Shown: piece by piece, positions 45,726 to 55,481 of the stretch
Numbering within the stretch: the stretch's first letter is position 1
Layout: every line of letters starts with the position of its first letter
NCBI RefSeq assembly: GCF_036231965.1
Contig: NZ_CP109499.1
Coordinates: forward strand, 2,294,001-2,358,000
Length of the DNA stretch: 64,000 bases
Direction of reading: 5' to 3'
From: Streptomyces sp. NBC_01428
Lineage (GTDB): Bacteria > Actinomycetota > Actinomycetes > Streptomycetales > Streptomycetaceae
The notes under the pieces: model-generated
The model's input: only the letters and a program-made list of their open reading frames with translations
The model's database searches: none
What the model was told of the DNA's origin: nothing
Position numbers and translations under genes: made by a program

Positions 45726-46931
45726 ATGGGCACGCTGACCCGACGTGACGTCCTGGAGTGGGCCATGGCCGAGAGCGTGCCCGTGCGGTGTCCGGCCTGC
45801 CGCCGCGAGCACCGCTACGCGGCGCAGTCCTATCCCTGTGTCTGCGGGGTGCCCGTGGCGCCCTCGCTCGACGCCCTGGTGGAACCGACGGTCGTGACCG
45901 TGCGCGCGTGGGACGACGAGTGGGCCACCGTGCGCTGCGGGGCCTGCGCCCGCGAGACCCAGTGGCCGCACCCGGAACTGGGCTGCGACTGCGGGACGAT
46001 GCTGCGGATCCCCGTCCGGGCGGCCGGGGCGCTCCCTCCCCCGCGGGACACGGACCGCGCCACCGGGCCCGATCGACATGCCGACGCCGGCGCGGGCGAC
46101 CGCACGGACCACGACCTCCCCGGCGGCCTGCCCGCCGAGGGCGGCACCCGTCGGCCCGGCGGCCCTGACCACCGCGCCGATGCGGGGACCGAGGAGCTCC
46201 GGCCTCCCGGCGGGGACGAGGAGCAGCCCCGGGACGGCGGTCGACACGGAACGCCGTCCGTCGACGGCCCGGCGCATCAGGGCGGCGGCGGAGCCGGCAC
46301 CCGGGACACGACCCCCGCCGAGGCCGCCGCCCCGGCGGCGGACACCGGCCGGGACGAGCGCCGCGACGCCGGTGACGAAGCGACAGCGGACACCCCGGGC
46401 CGAAGCCGGGACGCCCGCCTCGACACCCCGCCCGGCGCGACGACGGGCATCGGTCCGGTCGGGGGCCGGGACGCGGGTGGCGACCGGGCGCCGGGCGGCG
46501 GCACCGGCGCGACGGTGGATGGCGGGACGTCGGACGACGGTGCCGGAAGGCGGGGCCCGTTCCGGCCCGTGACCATCCGGACCGCGCGGGACGCGGTCAC
46601 CGCCGCCGCGCTGTATCTGCGCTGGCTGGGCTATCCCGACGTCCGGCGCGCCGACCAGCGGCCGCCCTCGGGGATCGGGCTCGCCGCGCGCGGCATCCTG
46701 GCGCAGGTCGACCCCACCGTGCGCCCGGCCTCGCTGCGGGACGTGGAGTGCCTGTGGCTGACGGCGATGACGGAGTCGGCGGCCTGCGTGTACTTCTCCC
46801 TCGCGGGCTACGCCGAGGACGCCCTCGCCCGGGCCGACGCCCTCGGCGTACCGCTGTTCGTCCTGGACCTCACGGGCACCCCGCAGCCGGTGAACAGCCC
46901 GGCCGACGACCTCGTCGCCGTCGGGGGCTGA
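45726..46931 (+). CDS. Zinc-ribbon and degenerate Mrr-like nuclease-fold protein
   Basis: A 401-residue protein in three parts. Residues 18-85 hold two CxxC pairs each followed by a CxC (VRCPACRREH...YPCVCG; VRCGACARET...GCDCG), likely zinc ribbons. Residues 100-275 are a low-complexity Gly/Asp/Arg/Pro linker, surely disordered. The C-terminus (TARDAVTAAALYLRWLGYPDVRRAD...ILAQVDPTVRPASLRDVECLW...PLFVLDL) follows the Mrr restriction fold. The Mrr catalytic D and QxK are absent: the QxK position reads QVD. So it may bind but not cut DNA. ATG at 45726 follows GGAGG closely; 45765 is an alternative. Confidence 0.75.
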   Translation: MGTLTRRDVLEWAMAESVPVRCPACRREHRYAAQSYPCVCGVPVAPSLDALVEPTVVTVRAWDDEWATVRCGACARETQWPHPELGCDCGTMLRIPVRAAGALPPPRDTDRATGPDRHADAGAGDRTDHDLPGGLPAEGGTRRPGGPDHRADAGTEELRPPGGDEEQPRDGGRHGTPSVDGPAHQGGGGAGTRDTTPAEAAAPAADTGRDERRDAGDEATADTPGRSRDARLDTPPGATTGIGPVGGRDAGGDRAPGGGTGATVDGGTSDDGAGRRGPFRPVTIRTARDAVTAAALYLRWLGYPDVRRADQRPPSGIGLAARGILAQVDPTVRPASLRDVECLWLTAMTESAACVYFSLAGYAEDALARADALGVPLFVLDLTGTPQPVNSPADDLVAVGG

Positions 46932-46971
46932 CCACCGGCAGGTAACCCGCGGACCCGGGCCCCGGGACCGA

Positions 46972-46995
46972 CACCCGCACCCGCACCCGCACCCG
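46972..46995. repeat. Tandem hexamer repeat (CACCCG)4
   Basis: Four perfect copies of CACCCG lie just downstream of the acyl-CoA synthetase stop codon. A simple-sequence repeat, possibly length-variable between strains; no function seen. Confidence 0.8.
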
Positions 46996-47000
46996 GGGCC

Positions 47001-48605
47001 CTACTCGGCGTACGTCTCCCGCAGTTCGATCTTCCGCACCTTGCCCGACACGGTCATCGGGAAGGACTCCAGGACCCGCAGCCGGCTGGGGATCTTGTAG
47101 TGCGCGAGCCGGCCCTCGCAGTAGGACCGCAGTTCCTCCAGCGTGAGCGGGTCCGCCGGGTCGCGCGGGATGACACAGGCGAGCACCTCCTCGCCGTAGC
47201 GCTCGTGCGGGATGCCGACCACCTGGACGTCGGCGATCTTCGGGTGGGCGTACAGGAACTCCTCGATCTCGCGCGGGTAGATGTTCTCGCCGCCGCGGAT
47301 GATCATGTCCTTGATGCGGCCGACGATCTCCACGTAGCCGTCCTCACGCATCGTCGCGAGGTCCCCGGTGTGCATCCAGCGCCCGCTGTCGACGGCCTCG
47401 GCGGTCCGCTCGGGCTCCTCCCAGTAGCCGAGCATGACGCTGTAGCCGCGGGTGCACAGCTCTCCGGAGCTGCCGCGCGGCACGGTCACGCCGTCCGGGC
47501 CGACGACCTTGACCTCCAGGTGCGGCAGGACCCGTCCGACGGTGCCGGTGCGGTGCTCCAGGTCGTCGTCCCGGCGGGTCTGGAGGGAGACCGGGGAGGT
47601 CTCGGTCATGCCGTAGCAGATGGACACCTCGGCCATGTGCATCTCGGCGACCACCCGTTTCATCACCTCGACCGGGCACGGCGAGCCCGCCATGATCCCG
47701 GTGCGCAGGGTGGACAGGTCGTACGTCGCGAAGGCAGGGAGGTTCAGCTCCGCGATGAACATGGTGGGGACGCCGTAGAGCGAGGTGCACTTCTCGCGCT
47801 GCACGGCCTCCAGGGTCGCCACCGGGTCGAACGACGGCGCCGGGACGACCATGCACGCGCCGTGCGAGGTCGCCGCCAGGTTCCCCATCACCATGCCGAA
47901 GCAGTGGTAGAAGGGCACCGGGATGCAGATGCGGTCCTGCTCGGAGTAGGCGACCGACTCGCCCACGAAGTAGCCGTTGTTGAGGATGTTGTGGTGGGAG
48001 AGCGTGGCCCCCTTGGGGAAGCCCGTGGTGCCCGAGGTGTACTGGATGTTGATGGGGTCGTCGCAGGACAACTCGGCCGCGCGGGCGTGGAGGTCTTCGG
48101 ACAGGTCGGGGGTCCCGCGCCGCAGCAGCCCGTCCCAGCTCGGGTCACCGATGTAGACGGTCTCCCTCAACTCCGGACACGCGCCCCGCACTTCCCCGAC
48201 CATCGCCCGGTAGTCGCTGCCCTTGTGGCTGAGGGAGGCGAACAGCAGCGAGATCCCGGCCTGCTTGAGGACGTACTCGACCTCGTGGGTGCGGTAGGCC
48301 GGGTTGATGTTCACCATGATCGCGCCGACGCGGGCGGTGGCGTACTGGACGAGCACCCACTCGGGGCAGTTGACGGCCCAGATGCCCACCCGGTCGCCCT
48401 TGGCGACGCCACTGGCGAGCAGCGCGTACGCCAGCTCGTCGACGGCGGCGCCGAACTGCGCGTACGTCCAGCGGCGGCCGGACGGCACGTCGACGAGCGC
48501 CTCGCGGTCCGGCCAGGCCGCCACCGCGCGGTCGAGGTTGGCGCCGATCGTGTCGCCGAGCAGGGGGGTGCCGCTCGTCCCGTGGGTGTACGACGGTTCG
48601 CTCAC
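47001..48605 (-). CDS. AMP-forming acyl-CoA synthetase (FadD-like)
   Basis: A 534-residue adenylate-forming enzyme: P-loop YTSGTTGFPKGA, A5 motif YGMTETSP, the A7 TGDLA, the A8 hinge GRIKDMIIRGGENIYPREIE, and the catalytic lysine in SGKVRKIEL. It activates a carboxylic acid, most likely a fatty or aryl acid, as CoA thioester. The closest group by eye is ACSF2/FadD2-like. It overlaps the second synthetase gene upstream by 4 bp (48602-48605), so both are one operon. Cytoplasmic. Confidence 0.92.
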   Translation of the reverse strand: MSEPSYTHGTSGTPLLGDTIGANLDRAVAAWPDREALVDVPSGRRWTYAQFGAAVDELAYALLASGVAKGDRVGIWAVNCPEWVLVQYATARVGAIMVNINPAYRTHEVEYVLKQAGISLLFASLSHKGSDYRAMVGEVRGACPELRETVYIGDPSWDGLLRRGTPDLSEDLHARAAELSCDDPINIQYTSGTTGFPKGATLSHHNILNNGYFVGESVAYSEQDRICIPVPFYHCFGMVMGNLAATSHGACMVVPAPSFDPVATLEAVQREKCTSLYGVPTMFIAELNLPAFATYDLSTLRTGIMAGSPCPVEVMKRVVAEMHMAEVSICYGMTETSPVSLQTRRDDDLEHRTGTVGRVLPHLEVKVVGPDGVTVPRGSSGELCTRGYSVMLGYWEEPERTAEAVDSGRWMHTGDLATMREDGYVEIVGRIKDMIIRGGENIYPREIEEFLYAHPKIADVQVVGIPHERYGEEVLACVIPRDPADPLTLEELRSYCEGRLAHYKIPSRLRVLESFPMTVSGKVRKIELRETYAE

Positions 48606-50281
48606 CGGAAGTCCTCCTCGCGGTACTCGGCGTCCGAGCCGGCGGCCGTGGCCTCGCGCAGCTCGATCCGGCGGATCTTGCCGGAGACGGTCTTGGGCAG
48701 CTCGCCGAACTCCAGGCGGCGGATGCGCTTGTAGGGCGCGAGCACCGAACGGGCGTGCTCGAAGAGCACCTTGGCGGTGTCGGGCCCCGGCTCGTAGCCG
48801 GCGGCGAGGACGACGTACGCCTTCGGGACGGCGAGGCGCAGTGCGTCGGGGGCCGGGACCACGGCGGCCTCGGCGACCGCCTCGTGCTCCAGGAGCGCGC
48901 TCTCCAGCTCGAACGGCGAGATCTTGTAGTCGGAGGCCTTGAACACGTCGTCGGCGCGGCCGACGTAGGTGATGTAGCCGTCGGCGTCGCGGGAGCCGAT
49001 GTCGCCGGTGCGGTAGTAGCCGCCCGCCATCGACTCGGCCGTACGGTCCGGTTCGCCGTGGTAGCCGGTCATCACGCCCACCGGGTGCTCGGACAGGTCG
49101 AGGGAGATCTCGCCCTCGGACGCGCCGGGCGCGCCGGACACGGGGTCGAGGAGTTCGACGCGGAAGCCGGGGCTGGGCCGGCCCATGGAGCCGGTCTTGA
49201 GCGGCTGGCCGGGGCTGTTGGACACCTGGACGGCGGTCTCCGTCTGCCCGAAGCCGTCCCGGACGGTGACGCCCCAGGAGCGCCGGACCTGCTCGATGAC
49301 CTCGGGGTTCAGCGGCTCACCCGCGGCGACGGCCTCGCGCGGCGGGGTGCGCAACTGGGTCAGGTCGGCCTGGATGAGCATCCGCCACACGGTGGGCGGG
49401 GCGCAGAAGGTGGTGACGCCCGCGCCGTCCATCTCCGCCATCAGGCGGCCCGCGTCGAAGCGTGTGTAGTTGTGCAGGAACACGGTCGCCTCCGCGTTCC
49501 ACGGAGCGAAGAGGTTCGACCAGGCGTGCTTGGCCCAGCCGGGCGAGGAGATGTTCAGGTGCACGTCGCCGGGCCGGAGGCCGATCCAGTACATGGTGGA
49601 CAGGTGGCCGATCGGGTACGAGACGTGGGTGTGCTCCACCAGCTTGGGCCGGGCGGTGGTACCCGAGGTGAAGTAGAGCATCAGCGGATCGTCCCCGTGG
49701 GTGGGCCCGTCGGGCTCGAAGGCGGAGTCGGCCGCGGCCGCGTCCTCGTACGACTGCCAGCCGGGGTGCGCGCCGCCGACGGTGACGCGGGTGTAGCGGC
49801 CGGGCACGGCGTCGAACTTCGCGGCGTCCTCGGCGCGTGCGATCACGTGCCGCACCCGGCCGCGCTCGACCCGGTCGGCCAGGTCGGCGGGGCCGAGGAG
49901 CGGGGTGGCGGGGATGACGACGGCGCGCAGTTTCATCGCGGCGAGGGCGGTCTCCCACAGCTCGACCTGGTTGCCGAGCATGACGAGGACGCGGTCCTCG
50001 GCCCGCACGCCCAGCTCGCGCAGCCAGTTGGCGACCCGGTCGGAACGCTCGGCCATCTCGGCGAAGGAGACCTGGACGCGGTCGCCGTTCTCCTCGACGA
50101 TGTGCAGGGCGGTGCGGTCGTTGTCCCGCGCGATGACGTCGAACCAGTCGAGGGCCCAGTTGAACCGGTCCGGGCGGGGCCAGCGGAAGCCCTCGTAGGC
50201 CGTCGTCCAGTCCTCCCGGTGCTTCAGCAGGAAGTCCCGCGCGGCGCGGAACTCCTCCGTCGCACCCGTGGTCGCCGTCAT
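48602..50281 (-). CDS. AMP-forming acyl-CoA synthetase (medium-chain/acetyl-CoA-like)
   Basis: A 559-residue adenylate-forming enzyme with FTSGTTARPKLVEHTH, the A5-type FGQTETAVQ, TGDIGSRDADGY, the hinge GRADDVFKASDYKISPFELE and the catalytic lysine SGKIRRIEL. The RFNWALDWFDV N-terminus and overall sequence fit the acetyl/medium-chain acyl-CoA synthetase group rather than FadD. It is first in the leftward operon with the FadD-like gene, and the pair is probably functionally linked, each for different chain lengths. The divergent LuxR gene 101 bp away may control it. Confidence 0.92.
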   Translation of the reverse strand: MTATTGATEEFRAARDFLLKHREDWTTAYEGFRWPRPDRFNWALDWFDVIARDNDRTALHIVEENGDRVQVSFAEMAERSDRVANWLRELGVRAEDRVLVMLGNQVELWETALAAMKLRAVVIPATPLLGPADLADRVERGRVRHVIARAEDAAKFDAVPGRYTRVTVGGAHPGWQSYEDAAAADSAFEPDGPTHGDDPLMLYFTSGTTARPKLVEHTHVSYPIGHLSTMYWIGLRPGDVHLNISSPGWAKHAWSNLFAPWNAEATVFLHNYTRFDAGRLMAEMDGAGVTTFCAPPTVWRMLIQADLTQLRTPPREAVAAGEPLNPEVIEQVRRSWGVTVRDGFGQTETAVQVSNSPGQPLKTGSMGRPSPGFRVELLDPVSGAPGASEGEISLDLSEHPVGVMTGYHGEPDRTAESMAGGYYRTGDIGSRDADGYITYVGRADDVFKASDYKISPFELESALLEHEAVAEAAVVPAPDALRLAVPKAYVVLAAGYEPGPDTAKVLFEHARSVLAPYKRIRRLEFGELPKTVSGKIRRIELREATAAGSDAEYREEDFR

Positions 50282-50382
50282 GTTTCCTCCTCGTTGCCGG
50301 ACCGCCGCCTACCATCGTGTATTCCGTGATGCAGGTCTCACCACCCCCGAACGGGGGTGCGCCGCGACGAAGGGGCGAGCAG

Positions 50383-51246
50383 GTGGCAGCTGACACAGCC
50401 GAGGCGGTGGAGGTGCGGGGCGCGCTGGTGCGGCTGCGCCGCGCGACGGGGCTGCCCGTCGCCTTCGGCGGCCTGGTCGACCCGGGCGGCCGGCTGATCC
50501 GCATCAGCGAGCTGAGCGGCACGTCGACGGCGGCGCTGAGCGCCCTCGGGGTCTCCTCGGGCAACGGCCTGGGCGGCAAGGCGGTGGCCCTCGCCCGGCC
50601 GTGCGCGGTGACCGACTACTCGGCGTCCCGGCAGATCAGCCACGAGTACGACATGGCGGTGGCGACGGAGGGGCTCTGTTCCGTCCTCGCGGTTCCGGTG
50701 GTCGTACGCCGGCGGGTGCGCGGTGTGCTGTACGGGGCTCTGCGTTCGCCGCAGCCGCTCGGTGACCGCACGCTCGGGGCGGCCGTCGCGGCGGCCCGGG
50801 ACGTGGAGCAGGCGCTGGTCGTCCGGGACGAGGCGCGGGCGCTGCTCGGCGTCGTCCGCGCGTCCGGCCCCGCGGCGGACGGTGCCCGCGGCACGGGCGG
50901 CGCGGCCTGGGAGGAGGTGCGGGAGGCGCACGGGGCACTGCGGGCGCTGGCCCCGCGGATCGCCGACCCGCGGCTGCGGGACGAACTGCTGGCCGTGTGC
51001 GGCCGGCTGGCCGGTGCCGCGGCACCGGCGGAGGAGGCGGCACCGCGGGACGCGGGTCTCGCACCCCGCGAGCTGGACGTCCTCGCGTGTGTGGCGGCGG
51101 GCGCGACGAACGCGATCGCCGCCGCCCGGCTGGGCGTGCGTCCGGAGACGGTGAAGGGGTATCTGCGCTCGGCCATGCGCAAGCTCGGCGCCCACACCCG
51201 TCTGGAGGCGGTCGTCGCCGCGCGCCGTGCCAGGTTGCTGCCGTGA
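50383..51246 (+). CDS. GAF domain LuxR-type regulator
   Basis: A 287-residue regulator. A GAF-like sensor (residues 10-160: LPVAFGGLVDPGGRLIRIS...GGKAVALARPCAVTDY...LCSVLAVPVVVRRRVRGVLYGA), a helical linker, and a C-terminal LuxR HTH (LAPRELDVLACVAAGATNAIAAARLGV; ETVKGYLRSAMRKLG). GTG at 50383 has AGGGGCGAG upstream; the longer frame starting at 50317 has none. Divergent from two acyl-CoA synthetases, which it probably controls in response to a small acid or acyl-CoA; this is inference. Confidence 0.85.
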   Translation: MAADTAEAVEVRGALVRLRRATGLPVAFGGLVDPGGRLIRISELSGTSTAALSALGVSSGNGLGGKAVALARPCAVTDYSASRQISHEYDMAVATEGLCSVLAVPVVVRRRVRGVLYGALRSPQPLGDRTLGAAVAAARDVEQALVVRDEARALLGVVRASGPAADGARGTGGAAWEEVREAHGALRALAPRIADPRLRDELLAVCGRLAGAAAPAEEAAPRDAGLAPRELDVLACVAAGATNAIAAARLGVRPETVKGYLRSAMRKLGAHTRLEAVVAARRARLLP

Positions 51247-51482
51247 CAGGAACACGCGTCCGTGACGGTGGCGCGCGCGCCGCCGTTGCGGGACGCTTCG
51301 TTCCGCGGGGTGGCGAGGCCCGCCGGTCCGGCGGAACTGCCTTCCTGGGGCCTGCCATTCAATCCGCCGTGCTCTGAAATCAGCTATGCGGAGCCGTTGT
51401 TATTTCCCTCACCACCCCGACTGTCCGAAATTCAAAGAGACATTGCCTAACATTGGCCCGGACACGACACGTGAGGGGAGCG

Positions 51483-54335
51483 GTGACCGTGCGAGGGGAC
51501 TTCCAGGAACCTGCGAGAGCGCGCCCCGACCTGGTCATCGGCCGGGAGGAGCTCTTCGCCCGCGCCCGCGAGCAACTCTCCGGCGGTGGCAGTGTGCTCG
51601 TGCACGGCCCCGCGGGAATTGGGAAATCGACCGTCCTGCGGGCGCTGGCCGCCGAATGCGCCGAATCGGCGCGGACCGTGTTGCGCTGCTCGTCCACCGA
51701 GACCGAATCCCATCTCCCCTTCCTCGCGCTGGCCGATCTCCTCGGTCTGGTCGTCGACGAGATAGCCGACCGGCTGCCCCCTCCGCAGCGCACCGCCCTG
51801 GAGTCGGCCCTCACCGGACGCGGTGAGTCCACCCTCCAGCGCGACGGGCTCGCCCTGCGGCTCGCGGTCCTCTCCGCGTTCCGGGCCCTGGCCGCGCGCG
51901 GTCCGGTGCTGATCGTCGCCGACGACCTCCAGTGGCTCGATCCGGCCAGCGCCGAACTGCTCGGCTTCGCCGCCCGCCGGCTCGGCGGCATGCCCGTCCG
52001 CATGCTCTGCGCCGTCCGTACGGACACCGAGCCGCAGGCCCAGGAGCACGACGGCTATCTACGCGCGTCCCCGCCGGAGACCCTGGCCGTCCGGGTCACC
52101 CCGCTGTCGCGCACCCATGTGACCGAACTCCTCGGCCGGCGCGGCTACACGGGCCTGTCCCGCTCCACGGTGCGCGACATCCACCGCACCAGCGGCGGCA
52201 ACCCGCTCTTCGCCCTCGAACTCGGCCGCGCCCTCGCCGAGTCCCCCACGCCGCCGAGCCCCGGCGAGCCGCTCCCGGTCCCGACGTCCCTGCGCGCGCT
52301 CGTCCTCAGCCGCCTGGAGATGCTCTCCCCCGAGGCCCGCCGCACCCTCCTCGTCGCGAGCGCGGGGGCCCGCCCGACCCTGGCCCTGCTGCACGCGGCG
52401 GGCCGGGTGAACGCCGAGGCGGAGACGGCCTCGGCGGCGGCGCTCGGACTGCTCGCCACCGAACGCGAGACCCCCGGCATCCGCTTCGCGCACCCCCTCG
52501 TCTCGGCGGCGCTCTACGCGGAGGCGGGCGCCCAGGAGCGGCGCGCCGCGCACGCCGCCCTGTCCGGGGCCGCCTCCGACCCGATCGAACGGGCCCGCCA
52601 CCTGGCCCTGTCCACCACCGGCACCGATCCCGCCGTCGCCGCCCGGCTCGGTGAGGCGGCGACGGCGGCCCGGGACCGGGGCGCGCCCTCGGTCGCGGTC
52701 GGGCTCGGGCTGCTCGCCGCCCGGCACACCCCGGCGGGAACCCGGCCCGGCCCGGACGAACGCCGCCTGCAGGCGGCGGAGGACGCGCTGACGGCCGGGG
52801 AGACGGATCTCGCGCGGGACATCGCGCGGCAGGTACTGGCACGGGCCACCGCCCCCGCCGACCGGGTCCGGGCCTGGATGGTCGTCGTGGACTCCGCCGG
52901 ACAGGCCATGGCCGAGATCGACGCCGTCTTCCCGCAGGCCCTCGCGGACGCCGGCGACGATCCCGGCCTCGTCGCCCTCGTCCGCTACCAACTCGCCTGG
53001 CGCGCCCTGCTCATGGACGGCGAGATGGCCACGGCGCGCGAGGAGGCCGCCCACGCGGCGCGTCTCGCGGCCCGCGCCGGGGACCGGCGCACCGAACTCC
53101 TCGCGCTCGGCTTCCAGGCGCAGATGGAGACCCTGATGGGGCACTCGGACGCGCCCTCGACCATCCAGCGGGCGATGCGTGAACCGCAGGACCCCCGGGT
53201 GGCCTGCGACCACAACGGCGCCGGTGCCGCCCGCTTCCGCTGGCTGGTCATGGGAGACCGGCTCGCCGAGGCCCGTACGACCATCACCGCGCTGCTCCGC
53301 GAGGCGCAGCGGCGCGGCATGGTCGAGAGCGAACTGCACTTCCTGCGCGGGCTCGCCGAGACGGAACTGCGTTCGGGACACTGCGGCCGCGCCCTCGACC
53401 TGTCCCGGGAGAGCCTGCGGCTGGCCCGCGACACGGGCATCGGGGAGGCCGCGACCGCGATGCTCACCTCGCTCGCGGAGGCGGCGGGCGGTGACGTCGA
53501 CCGGGCTCTCGCGCTCGCCCGGGAGGCCGTGGACCGGGCGGAGGAGGACGGCGACCTCGTCTACCTGTCCCGCGCCCTCGGCGCCCTGGGGCACGCCCAG
53601 TTGGTCGCCGGGGACGCTCCCGCGTGCGTCCGGTCCCTGCGCCGTGTACGGGAGTTGGAGGAGGGACTCGGTGTCGTCGACCCCGCGCGCGGGCGCTGGC
53701 ACGGGGACCTCGCCGAGGCACTGGTCCGGGTCGGCGAGGCCGCGGAGGCGCAGGACGTCATCGACGTGACCCGGCAGCGCGCGCTGCGGCTGGAACGCGA
53801 GAGCGTCCTCGCCGTGCTCGACCGCGCAGAGGCCCTGGTCCGTGCCGCGCGCGGTGAACAGGGTCCCGCCGAACGGCAGTTGTCCTCCGCGCAGGACCGC
53901 CTGGCCAAGCTCGGCCACGGTCTGGAGGAGGCACGCGCCGCGTACGCTCTGGCCGGGCTCCGGGCCCTCCCCCACCCGCTCGGCTCCGCCCGGGCAGCGG
54001 GGACTCCCGCGCCGGGGCCCGCCTCGTACGACGAGGCGGCCCGCCTGTTCCGCCGGTGCCGCGCGCTGCCCTGGCTCCGCCAGGTCGAGACGGCCGCCGC
54101 CGCGCACCGCCCGGCCGCGCCGCCGCTCGCCCCGGCCGCCCTCGACACCCTCGCCACCACCGAGCGGCAGGTCGCCGCCCTCGTCATGGAGGGAGCGACC
54201 AACCGGGAGATCGCGGCTCGTCTGTTCATCAGCGTGAAGACCGTGGAGGCCACGCTCACCCGGGTCTACCGGAAGCTGGGGATACGGTCGCGGGTCGACA
54301 TCGTCCGGTTGGCGGCGGAACGCAGGGCCGACTGA
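51483..54335 (+). CDS. LAL-type (MalT-like) LuxR regulator
   Basis: A 950-residue large ATP-binding LuxR regulator. The N-terminal AAA part has Walker A HGPAGIGKST and Walker B VLIVADDLQWLDP; the middle is helical TPR-like; the C-terminus has the LuxR HTH (TTERQVAALVMEGATNREIAARLFISVKTVEATL). GTG at 51483 has GAGGGGAG upstream. Such proteins bind a ligand and ATP, then activate transcription as oligomers. Its gene is 311 bp before the trypsin-like protease gene, in the same direction, so direct control is plausible. Confidence 0.92.
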   Translation: MTVRGDFQEPARARPDLVIGREELFARAREQLSGGGSVLVHGPAGIGKSTVLRALAAECAESARTVLRCSSTETESHLPFLALADLLGLVVDEIADRLPPPQRTALESALTGRGESTLQRDGLALRLAVLSAFRALAARGPVLIVADDLQWLDPASAELLGFAARRLGGMPVRMLCAVRTDTEPQAQEHDGYLRASPPETLAVRVTPLSRTHVTELLGRRGYTGLSRSTVRDIHRTSGGNPLFALELGRALAESPTPPSPGEPLPVPTSLRALVLSRLEMLSPEARRTLLVASAGARPTLALLHAAGRVNAEAETASAAALGLLATERETPGIRFAHPLVSAALYAEAGAQERRAAHAALSGAASDPIERARHLALSTTGTDPAVAARLGEAATAARDRGAPSVAVGLGLLAARHTPAGTRPGPDERRLQAAEDALTAGETDLARDIARQVLARATAPADRVRAWMVVVDSAGQAMAEIDAVFPQALADAGDDPGLVALVRYQLAWRALLMDGEMATAREEAAHAARLAARAGDRRTELLALGFQAQMETLMGHSDAPSTIQRAMREPQDPRVACDHNGAGAARFRWLVMGDRLAEARTTITALLREAQRRGMVESELHFLRGLAETELRSGHCGRALDLSRESLRLARDTGIGEAATAMLTSLAEAAGGDVDRALALAREAVDRAEEDGDLVYLSRALGALGHAQLVAGDAPACVRSLRRVRELEEGLGVVDPARGRWHGDLAEALVRVGEAAEAQDVIDVTRQRALRLERESVLAVLDRAEALVRAARGEQGPAERQLSSAQDRLAKLGHGLEEARAAYALAGLRALPHPLGSARAAGTPAPGPASYDEAARLFRRCRALPWLRQVETAAAAHRPAAPPLAPAALDTLATTERQVAALVMEGATNREIAARLFISVKTVEATLTRVYRKLGIRSRVDIVRLAAERRAD

Positions 54336-54504
54336 GCGGATTTCCGCTCCGCCGTCCTCCGGGAAACGGCGCACCGCGATGCCCCCTTCGGGTGAACCGG
54401 CCGATGCCGGGCGGCCGGTCCGGGCCGGGATCAACCGGGCGCCGCGCGCGTCAAACCCCGACCGGTCCGGCCAAGGGTTTTCCCTCCGCCGACCCCACGA
54501 GGGG

Positions 54505-54543
54505 CTTCCCTCCTTGGGGAAGAGTGACCGCACGCCCTAGCGT
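54505..54543 (+). promoter_or_regulatory. Probable promoter and dyad of protease gene
   Basis: In the 311-bp gap 54336-54646, CTTCCC-N6-GGGAAG (54505-54522) forms a dyad. It overlaps a possible -35 (TTGGGG, 54514-54519) and is followed 18 bp later by TAGCGT (54538-54543). The dyad may be the LAL regulator's or another factor's site. A partial direct repeat, TTCCCTCC, occurs 25 bp upstream. Confidence 0.4.
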
Positions 54544-54646
54544 GTGGCCGTGCCGCTCGCTCGGGCACACGGCTCCCCCGCCATGGGTGCCGTGACTCAC
54601 CCCCCACACCCGTGCGTCCCCCCACCGGCAACTTCCAAGGAGACCC

Positions 54647-55438
54647 ATGTCCGGGCTCGACCGTGCCAAGAAGACCGCCGCCGTCTGCGTGGCGACCGCT
54701 GCCGCCGCCGCGACCGTGCTCCTCGGCGCCCCCTCCGCCGTGGCCGAACCCCAGCCCATCGTGGGCGGTACGACCACCACCACGACCGCCTATCCGTTCA
54801 TGATGCAGATCACCGACGCCTCGCAGAACCAGTTCTGCGGCGGCACCCTGGTCGCCGCCAACAAGGTGGTGACGGCCGCGCACTGCATGGTCGGCGAGTC
54901 CACCGGCAGCGTCCGCGTCGTGGGCGGGAGAACGTACCTCAACGGCACGAACGGCACCGTCAGCAAGGTCAGCAAGATCTGGATCAACCCCGACTACACG
55001 GACGCGACCAACGGCGACGACGTGGCCGTCCTGACCCTGTCGACGGCGATGTCGTACACCACGGCCAAGTACGTCTCCTCCTCGGACACGGGTGTGTACG
55101 CGACCGGCGCCTCGGCCCGCATCGTCGGCTGGGGCACCACCTCGGAGAACGGCGGCTCCTCCAACCAGCTGCGCACCGCGACCGTGCCGATCGTCTCCAG
55201 CGCCAGTTGCGCGAGCTCCTACGGCTCCGACTACGTGGCCTCCGACATGGTCTGCGCCGGATACACCTCGGGAGGCGTCGACACCTGCCAGGGCGACAGC
55301 GGCGGCCCGCTGCTCATCGGCGGGGTGCTGGCCGGCATCACGTCCTGGGGCGAGGGCTGCGCGGAGGCCGGCTACCCGGGTGTCTACACCCGGCTGACGA
55401 CGTTCTCCAGCCTGGTGACCGCGCAGGTCAACTCGTAG
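54647..55438 (+). CDS. Secreted trypsin-like serine protease (S1A)
   Basis: A 263-residue precursor of an S. griseus-trypsin-like protease. Signal peptide to about residue 33, very short propeptide, and mature start IVGGTTTTT. Catalytic triad: TAAHC (His), GDDVAVLTL (Asp), CQGDSGGP (Ser). The Asp six residues before the Ser region, in GGVDTCQGD, is the S1-pocket residue giving Arg/Lys specificity. Six cysteines form three disulphides. GGAG-type site in AAGGAGACCC just before the ATG. Extracellular. Confidence 0.96.
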   Translation: MSGLDRAKKTAAVCVATAAAAATVLLGAPSAVAEPQPIVGGTTTTTTAYPFMMQITDASQNQFCGGTLVAANKVVTAAHCMVGESTGSVRVVGGRTYLNGTNGTVSKVSKIWINPDYTDATNGDDVAVLTLSTAMSYTTAKYVSSSDTGVYATGASARIVGWGTTSENGGSSNQLRTATVPIVSSASCASSYGSDYVASDMVCAGYTSGGVDTCQGDSGGPLLIGGVLAGITSWGEGCAEAGYPGVYTRLTTFSSLVTAQVNS

Positions 55439-55481
55439 TCATCAAAAACTTCCTGAGTATCCCTCAGGTAGCAGCAGGGGG

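Noticed and set aside
46972..46995. CACCCG hexamer array as a possible CRISPR or regulatory array
   Set aside because: Four pure hexamers without spacers are a simple-sequence repeat.
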